A stretch of DNA of 45,647 bases, taken from Polyangiaceae bacterium. GTDB lineage: Bacteria; Myxococcota_A; Polyangia; Polyangiales; Polyangiaceae. Position 1 is the stretch's first letter. Each line of letters starts with the position of its first letter. The notes beneath the pieces are model-generated. The model did no database searches, was not told where the DNA came from, and saw only the letters and a list, made by a program, of their open reading frames with translations. Location: contig JAJDAH010000241.1 in the NCBI GenBank assembly GCA_029261965.1, positions 1 through 45,647 of the forward strand, written 5' to 3'. This document shows, one piece after another, positions 39,407 to 45,647 of this stretch. Both the position numbers and the translations under genes were made by a program.

Positions 39407-40720
39407 TTCAGTATTTCGAATTCGCTCGGAACCAAGCGGCGCTCCCATTGGCACGCGGGGCTCGTGTGTTCTTGCCTCGCTTTCTCGTCGACGAGCGGCG
39501 CACAGCCGGTCGAGCCGCCGGTCGCGCCCGATCCCTCCGATCCCCCGGCGGATTCGGAGGCGTCCGAGCTTGCCGAGATCGAAGCCGCTTTGGCCGAAGA
39601 CAGCGCACCGGCTGACGCGACGACAACACCGCCGTCGGCAACCGCGCCGGCTGCAGCGGGCGCTGGCGCCGCCCTCAACCCAGAGATCGCCGTGATTCTC
39701 GACTTCGCGGCCGCGTACTTCTCCGACGAGGAATCGAATCTTCAGACCGGCGCGCACGATCCCGTCGAAAACGGTTTCAACCTCCAGCAACTCGAGCTCG
39801 CGCTCGGGGCAGCAGTGGATCCGTACTTTCGTTTCGATGCCAACGTCGTGTTCTCCCTCTTCGAGGTCGAGCTCGAAGAAGCGTACGGGACTACGCTCGG
39901 CCTGCCCGGCGGACTACAGGTGAGGTTCGGTCAGCTGCTGACTCGTTTCGGACGAATCAACTCGACTCATGCGCACGCGTGGGATTTCGCCGACCAACCG
40001 TTCGCCATCGGTCGCGTTTTTGGTGCCGAGGGCAATCGCGGCCTCGGCGTCGAGGCGTCCTGGCTCACTCCACTTCCTTGGTACGTCGAGCTCGTCGGCT
40101 CGGCGACCCGTGCGGACGGAGAAGCGAGCGCCCGGAGCTTTTTCGGGGCCGAGAACCCCGGGGTCGACGAGGTCAGCGACTTCGAATACGTCGCGGCGCT
40201 GAAGCAGTTCTTTCCTTTGAGCGACGACTTTTCGATGTTCTGGGGTCTGTCGGGCGCCTTCGGACCGAACCCGACCGGACGCGACAACCGCACGGAGATT
40301 TACGGGACCGACCTCTATCTCAAGTATCGACCCATCACTCGTGCGAGCTCCACGGTCGTCACCCTTCAGACCGAGTGGTTGCACCGGCGTCGGCAGGTGC
40401 CCGAGGACGTGCTGACCGATGTGTCGGGCTACGCCCAACTCGCTTGGAGGTTCACGAAACGGTGGGGCACGGCGTTTCGATACGAATACGGCTCGCCCGA
40501 GGACGCGGACGTCGCCGCGGCGCGAGCGTTCTTGCTCGATCCCGCGTGGACCGAGGACCGTCACCGCTACTCGGCCAACCTCACTTTTTGGCCGACCGAG
40601 TTTTCCCGATTGCGCCTCCAGGGGTCGGCGGATTCGCCGACTCGTTCCGAGGATCCCATCTACGCCGTTTTTCTCGCCGCCGAGCTCGTCGCCGGGGCTC
40701 ACGGCTCACACGAGTTCTGA
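39395..40720 (+). CDS. Outer-membrane barrel of the zinc-associated receptor/porin family
   Basis: 441 aa from the ATG at 39395; a GTG at 39374 is the alternative. An N-terminal export signal (GLVCSCLAFSSTSGAQ) and an acidic Pro/Ala linker precede a beta-barrel with many amphipathic strands. The segment FNLQQLELALGAAVDPYFRF, then GRINSTHAHAWDFADQPF, matches my recollection of the family annotated as zinc-regulated outer-membrane receptor, whose HxHxWDF motif could bind metal. There is no visible TonB box or plug. ZnuA begins five bases after the stop, so this channel probably brings zinc through the outer membrane for the ABC importer. Confidence 0.8.
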   Translation: MNVHFSISNSLGTKRRSHWHAGLVCSCLAFSSTSGAQPVEPPVAPDPSDPPADSEASELAEIEAALAEDSAPADATTTPPSATAPAAAGAGAALNPEIAVILDFAAAYFSDEESNLQTGAHDPVENGFNLQQLELALGAAVDPYFRFDANVVFSLFEVELEEAYGTTLGLPGGLQVRFGQLLTRFGRINSTHAHAWDFADQPFAIGRVFGAEGNRGLGVEASWLTPLPWYVELVGSATRADGEASARSFFGAENPGVDEVSDFEYVAALKQFFPLSDDFSMFWGLSGAFGPNPTGRDNRTEIYGTDLYLKYRPITRASSTVVTLQTEWLHRRRQVPEDVLTDVSGYAQLAWRFTKRWGTAFRYEYGSPEDADVAAARAFLLDPAWTEDRHRYSANLTFWPTEFSRLRLQGSADSPTRSEDPIYAVFLAAELVAGAHGSHEF

Positions 40721-40725
40721 ATCCG

Positions 40726-41634
40726 ATGACACGACTACTCTTCATTGCCCTCTTCTTCTCTGTTCTGTCGCTTTCGCCGGGGGCGCGAGCCAAGCTGCGG
40801 GTCGTCGCGACGACGCCGGACTTGGCGTCGATTGCTCACGAGGTGGGGGGCGACGAAGTGCGTGTGACCGCGATTGCGCTTCACACCCAGGACCCGCACT
40901 GGGTGGATGCGAGACCTCACTTGGCGCTCGACCTGGCGAAGGCCGATCTACTGTTGGCGGTCGGTCTCGGTCTCGAAGTGGGCTGGCTACCGACGCTGCA
41001 GACCGCGTCGCGCAACCGCGCCATTCAAAAAGGCGGGCGAGGGTTTCTCGATTGCTCCACCACCGTGAAGCTGCTCGAGATCCCCAAGGGCAAAGTGGAC
41101 CGTTCGATGGGCGACATTCACCCCGGCGGCAACCCCCACTACATGCTCGACCCGCGGCGCGCTGCCCGTGTCGCTTGGGGCATCACGAAACGAATGGCCG
41201 AGCTCGATCCCGACAACGCCGGCACCTACAAGAAACGGGGAAAGCTCTTCGTCTCGAAGTTGAAGAGGGCGAGGAAAGCCTGGGAGAAGAGGCTTGCGGG
41301 GGTGCGGGGCAAGAAGGTGGTGACCTACCACCGCTCGCTCGTTTATCTGGCGGACTGGTTGGGCTTGCACGTCGTCGACCATCTCGAGCCTCGACCCGGC
41401 ATCCCGCCCGCGCCGCGACACGTCGCGCACGTCATCCGCGTAGCTCGCAAGACCCACGCCGTCGCGATCCTTCAGGAGTCGTGGTTTCCAACGAAGGTGT
41501 CGAAGCTCGTCGCCAACAAGACCCCCCTCGAACTCGTCATCCTTCCGGGGGCTCCGAACTACACGAAGGGCCAAACCTACACGGCGTTCATGAACACCCT
41601 GGTTGGGAAGATCAAAGCGGGAGTTTCCCAATGA
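40726..41634 (+). CDS. znuA: Zinc ABC transporter substrate-binding protein ZnuA
   Basis: 302 aa. The signal RLLFIALFFSVLSLSPGARA is followed by KLRVVATTPDLASIAHEVGG, the usual start of TroA-like binding proteins. Metal ligands are visible as His in TQDPHWVDARP, His in GGNPHYMLDP, and a His in TYHRSLVYLADW; LEPRPGIPPAPRHV is the conserved family segment before the last ligand. The His-rich loop of many ZnuA proteins is absent, so Mn or Fe cannot be ruled out from this gene alone; the His-rich neighbour favours zinc. The stop overlaps the next lipoprotein gene (ATGA, 41631-41634). Confidence 0.92.
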   Translation: MTRLLFIALFFSVLSLSPGARAKLRVVATTPDLASIAHEVGGDEVRVTAIALHTQDPHWVDARPHLALDLAKADLLLAVGLGLEVGWLPTLQTASRNRAIQKGGRGFLDCSTTVKLLEIPKGKVDRSMGDIHPGGNPHYMLDPRRAARVAWGITKRMAELDPDNAGTYKKRGKLFVSKLKRARKAWEKRLAGVRGKKVVTYHRSLVYLADWLGLHVVDHLEPRPGIPPAPRHVAHVIRVARKTHAVAILQESWFPTKVSKLVANKTPLELVILPGAPNYTKGQTYTAFMNTLVGKIKAGVSQ

Positions 41635-42350
41635 TCATCCGCCTCAGTCCAGTCTTGCTGCTCATGGCGACCCTCGGTTGCACCTTCGATGACGGCACGG
41701 GGTTCGCCACCCTCGAAGAGGCCAGCATCGCTGCCAGGTTGGAGGTAGGCTCGGCGAAGCGAGTCGACGATCGGACGCTTCGCACCGACCTCGGCTACGA
41801 GGTGACGCTCGACGCGCTGCTCGTCATCGTCGAGGCGGTTACATTGAGCGAGGATGGCGCGGCGAGCGAAGGCGAGCCCGGCATGTCCGATCCTGCCGAG
41901 CCAGGGGCGGGGCCCAGCTTGCGACAAGTCGTCTCGCTACCGGGCGGAGACGTCGACGGTCTCACTGGCGCCGAGCTCCGCCTCGATGCCGTCGAGCCGT
42001 CCCGGGAGCTTCCTCGGTCGGAGATCTCGTGGGTGGTCGTTCTCGTGCACGAGCTCGCCGCCCGCGGCACCGTTCGCCGTGACGCCGAAGAGCTGACATT
42101 CGACATCCGCGTCCCCGTCGAAGGCAGCTTGACCGACCCAGTGACGCTGGTGATCGACGAAGACGGTCCCACGTCGCTCGACTTGCGCGTCGACGTCGCC
42201 ATTGCCGATATCCTGTTCGATGGTCTCGATTTTTCTGGGCAAGCGATCGGCGGCGCCGTCGACGTTCGTGACGCAGCTCACCCCGTCGCGGTCGAGCTCG
42301 CCCGTGCGTTTGCAACCAGCTCACTGACAACCGAGCTCGATACGCGATGA
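41631..42350 (+). CDS. Lipoprotein of unknown function within the zinc locus
   Basis: 239 aa. The signal LSPVLLLMATLGC ends in a lipobox. The mature part is acidic and beta-rich (LGYEVTLDALLVIVEAVTL, SWVVVLVHELAARGTV, TSLDLRVDVAIADILFDGLD), with one His near the centre. No known family recognised. It overlaps both znuA and znuC by four bases (ATGA at 41631-41634 and 42347-42350), so it is translated in step with the transporter. A periplasmic zinc carrier or a docking protein between the outer-membrane channel and ZnuA is a reasonable guess. Confidence 0.8.
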   Translation: MIIRLSPVLLLMATLGCTFDDGTGFATLEEASIAARLEVGSAKRVDDRTLRTDLGYEVTLDALLVIVEAVTLSEDGAASEGEPGMSDPAEPGAGPSLRQVVSLPGGDVDGLTGAELRLDAVEPSRELPRSEISWVVVLVHELAARGTVRRDAEELTFDIRVPVEGSLTDPVTLVIDEDGPTSLDLRVDVAIADILFDGLDFSGQAIGGAVDVRDAAHPVAVELARAFATSSLTTELDTR

Positions 42351-43105
42351 CCGCCCTTCTGCGTTGCGTCGATCTCGCGGTGGGTCACTCCGGCAAGGCG
42401 ATTCTCCCAGCCGCGTCGCTGAACGTCTCCACCGGCGAGTTCTGGTCGGTGATTGGACGGAACGGGGCGGGCAAAACCACGTGGATTCGCACCTTGCTCG
42501 GTCTCTTGCCGCCCGTGTCCGGACGGGTGGAGCGCACAAAAACCGATCTGAAGCTCGCGTACCTGCCGCAGCGAAGCGGAGTCGACGAGCTCTACCCGCT
42601 GCTCGTCAAGGACGTGGTTGCGCTGGGCGTCGAACGGGGCTGGTCCTTCCTCCGGCCGGCGCACGGCAAAAGCGCGCCGGAGGTGGAACGCGCGATTGAA
42701 GAGATCGGGATCCGTGAGCTCGCGGACACGCCATTTCGCCGACTGAGCGAGGGCCAAAAGCAACGTGTGCTCTTCGCGAGGCTCGCGGCTTCCGAGGCGG
42801 ACATCGCGGTTCTGGACGAGCCGACGAGCGCGATGGATGTCGTTGCCGAGCGCGAAGCGTTCCAAACCCTCGACCGGCTACGGCAGCGACGCGACATGAC
42901 CATCATCGTGATCAACCACTACATCGGGCTCGCCCGAGAGTTTGCTGACCACGCCGTTCTGCTGAACCGAGAGGCACAGGAAGTCGTCGCCGGCGCCGCT
43001 CGAGAGGTTTTTGACCATCGCGTCTTCCGCGACAACTACGGCGGTCCAGACAGCATGCGACCCGACGCCTGCGCTCACGATCACCGCCCCCCCCAAGATG
43101 GCTGA
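42347..43105 (+). CDS. znuC: Zinc ABC transporter ATP-binding protein ZnuC
   Basis: 252 aa. Walker A is GRNGAGKTT (37-45), the Q-loop is in LAYLPQRSG, the signature is LSEGQKQR (133-140), Walker B IAVLDEP (153-159), and the switch His is in IIVINHYIG. This is a complete ABC ATPase of the metal-uptake type. The C-terminal tail is His-containing (CAHDHRPPQDG), possibly metal-sensing. It hydrolyses ATP at the inner membrane to drive ZnuB. It overlaps the preceding lipoprotein gene by four bases and the permease gene by eight. Confidence 0.93.
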   Translation: MTALLRCVDLAVGHSGKAILPAASLNVSTGEFWSVIGRNGAGKTTWIRTLLGLLPPVSGRVERTKTDLKLAYLPQRSGVDELYPLLVKDVVALGVERGWSFLRPAHGKSAPEVERAIEEIGIRELADTPFRRLSEGQKQRVLFARLAASEADIAVLDEPTSAMDVVAEREAFQTLDRLRQRRDMTIIVINHYIGLAREFADHAVLLNREAQEVVAGAAREVFDHRVFRDNYGGPDSMRPDACAHDHRPPQDG

Positions 43106-44093
43106 CGACGAACAACCCCGAGACGAGTGGGACTTTCCGGACGAAGAGGACGAGGTCGCTCCCGACGGCGAAGAAGTGCCGGCCATCGTCGGGCGCGGCG
43201 ACGACTTCCATTCCTCGCGCGACGGACACCCGGAGACGGCGCACACGACGGCTCCGACGTGGGCTGAGCTCGGTGAAGGTTGGCAAGTCGGTGTGTATCG
43301 GGACCCGATTCTCTGCGGCGTGTTCGCCGGCGCCGTGCTCGGCTTGCTCGGCGTGTTCATCGTGCTCCGGCGGGCGGTGTTCGTCACCGCGGCGATGACT
43401 CAAGCCGCGGGCCTCGGAGTGGCGCTCGCGTTTTTTCTAGGCATTCATCACGGAGTCGGCGTACCGCCAGTCGTCGGAGCCTTCCTCTTGTCGCTCGCCG
43501 CAGCCGCCAGCGTTCTCATCCCCACCGATCGCTTGCGCCTCCCGCGCGAAGCCGCCCTCGGCTTCACGTTCGTGGTCGCGTCGGCGGCTGCGGTGCTCGT
43601 CGGCGACCGCATAGCTCAAGAGGCTCACGACATCGCGGCGATCTTGTTCGGGACCGCGGTGGTGGTAAGCCAGGCGGATCTATTGGCAGTGAGCCTCGTC
43701 GGTGCCGCGGTGCTGGCGATCACCTTGTTGGTTCGCCGCGGGCTCGTGTTCGCCGGTTTCGACGCCGAAGGAGCACGCGTCCAGAGACTTCCCGCCGCGA
43801 GTCTCGACCTGTTGCTGTGGTTCTTGGTGGCGCTCGAGGTTTCGGTGTCGACGCGTGCGATTGGCTCACTCCCCGTGTTCGCGTTCGCCGTGCTCCCGGC
43901 GATGACGGCGCTCGCGCTGGTGAACCGCATGCGCTGGGCTCTCGTCATCGCCTCGCTGCTGGGCGCTCTTGCGGGTGGGGTCGGCTACGTGCTCGCGTTC
44001 TTCGGCGAGTTCCCCGTCGGAGCGTCACAGACGGTGCTTGCGGCACTCTTTTTCGTGCTCGCTTGGCCACTGAGCCGCCTTCGACGCGCCTGA
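43098..44093 (+). CDS. znuB: Zinc ABC transporter permease ZnuB
   Basis: 331 aa from the ATG at 43098, eight bases inside the end of znuC. An acidic hydrophilic N-terminal extension of about 60 residues (DEWDFPDEEDEVAPDGEEVP) is unusual for the family. The membrane domain then starts at DPILCGVFAGAVLGLLGVFI and has about nine helices, with the ABC-3 signature region around RRAVFVTAAMTQAAGLGVAL and VSTRAIGSLPVFAFAVLPAM. The extension could bind metal or the ATPase. It is the last gene of the zinc locus; about 150 bp without a gene follow. Confidence 0.92.
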   Translation: MADDEQPRDEWDFPDEEDEVAPDGEEVPAIVGRGDDFHSSRDGHPETAHTTAPTWAELGEGWQVGVYRDPILCGVFAGAVLGLLGVFIVLRRAVFVTAAMTQAAGLGVALAFFLGIHHGVGVPPVVGAFLLSLAAAASVLIPTDRLRLPREAALGFTFVVASAAAVLVGDRIAQEAHDIAAILFGTAVVVSQADLLAVSLVGAAVLAITLLVRRGLVFAGFDAEGARVQRLPAASLDLLLWFLVALEVSVSTRAIGSLPVFAFAVLPAMTALALVNRMRWALVIASLLGALAGGVGYVLAFFGEFPVGASQTVLAALFFVLAWPLSRLRRA

Positions 44094-44242
44094 TACTCCA
44101 CATCAACGCGGCGTTTCGTATCATCCGCAACTGAAGGCTCTCGACACACTCTCTGGGCATCCAAGAGCGGGTCGGATCCGTCGCGTTCGTGACGGCCCCG
44201 AGGGCCCCCTGGGCGTCGGTGTGTTAGCTTACTCCCGCGGCC

Positions 44243-44827
44243 ATGAAGATTCGAGCCTGGGTGAGCTTCAGCGTTTTGATCGCCGCGACTTGGGTTGGCT
44301 GCGGCGGTAGCGGCAGCGACGGGCTCTTCGAAGGCCGCAGGATCGGGCAAGGCGGCGCCGCCGGATCGTCCACGCAAGATGCGAGTGGCGCCGCAGGATC
44401 GGGCGCGGCGTCGACCGGTGGCGTCGCTGGATCGGGCGCTGGTGGAGGCGCGACCGGTGGAGTCGGCGCGTCGGCCGGGATGGGCGCTGGCGCAACCGGC
44501 GGAACGGGCGTCGGCGGGTTCGGTGCACAGGGCGGCGCCGGCGGTTCCGGGGGAGGCGGTCCTCAAGGTGGGGTCGGCGGTTTTGGTACTGGGGGCGTCG
44601 GTACCGGTGGCGCGGGGCCGGGCGGTTTCGGTGGCACCTCTGGAGGCCCGACGTTTGACGCCGCGCCCGTCGACGCCCCGGCATCCGACGGCAACGATCC
44701 TGCGAAGTGCCCGCCAATGCGGCCTTTGAACGGAGCGCCGTGCAACGTGCTCATCAACAGTCAGAATTGCGTCTATGGTTTCTCGAACTGCGTCTGCACG
44801 ATCACCAACTGGCTTTGCGTTCCCTGA
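44243..44827 (+). CDS. Gly-rich spacer lipoprotein with small Cys module
   Basis: 194 aa. The signal WVSFSVLIAATWVGC is followed by a Gly/Ala/Ser-rich stretch of about 120 residues, which makes up most of the protein. An acidic linker leads to a 40-residue C-terminal module with five cysteines (CPPMRPLNGAPC, QNCVYGFSNCVC, WLCVP). Such modules end other myxobacterial surface proteins. A function in surface display or adhesion is a guess. It lies 149 bp after znuB with its own ATG and is probably not part of the zinc operon. Confidence 0.8.
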   Translation: MKIRAWVSFSVLIAATWVGCGGSGSDGLFEGRRIGQGGAAGSSTQDASGAAGSGAASTGGVAGSGAGGGATGGVGASAGMGAGATGGTGVGGFGAQGGAGGSGGGGPQGGVGGFGTGGVGTGGAGPGGFGGTSGGPTFDAAPVDAPASDGNDPAKCPPMRPLNGAPCNVLINSQNCVYGFSNCVCTITNWLCVP

Positions 44828-44834
44828 CCGGGGC

Positions 44835-45527
44835 TCAATAACGCGAGCTGCCGTGCAGACCGGCGAGAAGCTCGTCGACGGTGGCTCGCAGAATGCCTTC
44901 GGCGAAGTTGCCGTAGAGGAGGGCGCGCCCGTCATCGAACACGTAGGTCGGCGAGCCGTGGATGCCCTGCGTTTCCTTTCGCCGCTGGTCCTCGGCTAGC
45001 TGAGCGAGCGCGGTGCCGTCGTCGAGGCGGGCTTCGATGACGGCGCGATCGAGGTCGAGTGACTCCGCCGCCTCGAGCTGAACCTCGCGACGAGCGACGT
45101 TCCGGTTGTCGACGAACAGCGCCCGCCTGAGCGCGACCTGATACGCCGCACAGCTTTCCGGTGGTGCTTCGCCAACGCGTTCGGCGAGTCGAACCGCCTC
45201 GACGGCGGCGCCTGCGGACCAAGACGATGCGGGTGGGTCTTCGAGCCAGACGTTGCCGTCCACGTCGTCGTGACCGAAGCGCGCCGCGATCTCACGAGTA
45301 GCTGTTGCGCGACCTTCGGGACCAACGTCCTTCCAGGGACCATCGCGGAAACGCCAGGGTACGCTCGCGAAGACGACCACCACCCGATAGTGCACCTCGA
45401 GCGCTGCACGCTTTTCTCCAAGCAAGCGGTCGAGCTTCGGTTGTGAGACGAACGCCCAGATGCAAAGGGGATCCGACCAGTACTCGAAAGGGATGGTCTC
45501 GCGCTCCGCGGATGCTTTCTCAGTCAC
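44835..45527 (-). CDS. DsbA-like thioredoxin-fold protein (FrnE/isomerase type)
   Basis: 230 aa from a GTG at 45527. The N-terminus has FEYWSDPLCIWAF, where a single Cys replaces the CxxC of true disulfide oxidases, and the cis-Pro loop is GIHGSPTYVFDDG. A helical insertion separates them. This is the layout of FrnE-like and 2-hydroxychromene-2-carboxylate-isomerase-like proteins, which often use glutathione or act on polyketides. With no signal peptide it is probably cytoplasmic. It converges on the Gly-rich lipoprotein gene, with stops seven bases apart. Confidence 0.85.
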   Translation of the reverse strand: MTEKASAERETIPFEYWSDPLCIWAFVSQPKLDRLLGEKRAALEVHYRVVVVFASVPWRFRDGPWKDVGPEGRATATREIAARFGHDDVDGNVWLEDPPASSWSAGAAVEAVRLAERVGEAPPESCAAYQVALRRALFVDNRNVARREVQLEAAESLDLDRAVIEARLDDGTALAQLAEDQRRKETQGIHGSPTYVFDDGRALLYGNFAEGILRATVDELLAGLHGSSRY

Positions 45528-45584
45528 GATTCATGGCTATCACGTCCACGGCGCGGCTCGGTCGCCGGTGTCCTGCCAGTGGAG

Positions 45585-45647
45585 CTACTCGGGGAGCGGC
45601 AACTCGCGGTGCGAAGCACCGCAAGGAAACAGGAGAAGGGTCTGTCT
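45585..45647 (-). CDS. Possible C-terminal end of a gene entering from the right
   Basis: A 20-codon open frame runs from the window edge to a TAG at 45585-45587 and would end RQTLLLFPCGASHRELPLPE. It is too short to identify. A 7-bp-stem hairpin (GCGGTGC 45606-45612, GCACCGC 45616-45622) lies inside it and could be a terminator instead. Confidence 0.25.
   Translation of the reverse strand, partial: RQTLLLFPCGASHRELPLPE

Noticed and set aside
40419-41630. Upstream extension of the zinc-locus lipoprotein frame
   Set aside because: Out-of-frame reading of the channel and znuA genes; the ATG at 41631 starts a clear lipoprotein signal.
1-45647. tRNA, rRNA or riboswitch genes
   Set aside because: No cloverleaf with a T-loop signature, rRNA segment or known aptamer pattern was recognised by eye; a covariance-model scan would be decisive.

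Overview
This is a high-GC chromosomal window of about 45.6 kb with dense gene packing, many GTG and TTG starts, and start/stop overlaps of the ATGA, GTGA or TTGA kind. It carries many lipoproteins, several with Gly/Ser/Ala-rich spacers after the lipid-anchored cysteine. There is also an eukaryotic-like Ser/Thr kinase with a membrane domain, an ECF sigma/FecR pair, a formylglycine-enzyme-like protein with LysM, and a thrombospondin-3-repeat outer-membrane protein. Together these suggest a myxobacterium of the Polyangia type (Myxococcota). That assignment is inferred from gene style only. No rRNA, tRNA or CRISPR array was recognised.

Layout. 1-2736 (-): DTW-domain tRNA-modifying enzyme (runs off the window), outer-membrane protein, PIG-L deacetylase lipoprotein. 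2882-5175 (+): ceramidase-family amidohydrolase coupled to a SIS-domain sugar isomerase; with the divergent PIG-L gene this looks like amino-sugar or N-acyl compound catabolism. 5180-7314: DUF2855 protein (-), then an acyl carrier protein and a COG4648-like membrane protein (+). 12702-7332 (-): apparent operon of ECF sigma factor, FecR-like protein, membrane-embedded spermidine-synthase-like protein and halogenase-like flavoprotein. 12956-14293 (+): small lipoprotein and ferritin-like diiron protein, whose end overlaps a convergent lipoprotein gene by 123 bp. 15179-18230 (-): FGE-like/LysM protein and Ser/Thr kinase. 18489-20933 (+): large propeller plus glycosidase-like lipoprotein. 25637-20970 (-): five-gene operon around an octaheme cytochrome c. 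25799-33320: epimerase, PhyH dioxygenase, Cys-rich protein, small lipoproteins, TetR regulator, SDR and pectinacetylesterase-like lipoprotein.

33465-36724 is the accessory-looking part. An HNH endonuclease gene is split by an 11-bp tandem duplication. It is followed by a 750-bp gene-poor stretch with hairpins and a 17-bp tandem array, then a two-gene unit with a very strong ribosome-binding site. That unit encodes a 135-aa protein with a symmetrical CX10C...CX10C glycine-rich hydrophobic hairpin and a 62-aa two-helix membrane protein, arranged like a bacteriocin/immunity pair. I consider it the best candidate for an undescribed system.

38876-44093 (+) is a six-gene zinc-uptake locus: His-rich exported protein, outer-membrane channel, ZnuA, an unknown lipoprotein, ZnuC and ZnuB. 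It could carry zinc from the outer membrane to the cytoplasm. A beta-helix lipoprotein is divergent from it, and a Gly-rich lipoprotein and a DsbA-like protein follow.

A recurring oddity is that three short tandem arrays (period 17-19 bp) each begin at the stop codon of a gene and extend into its 3' flank. A fourth 17-bp array lies in the gene-poor stretch.
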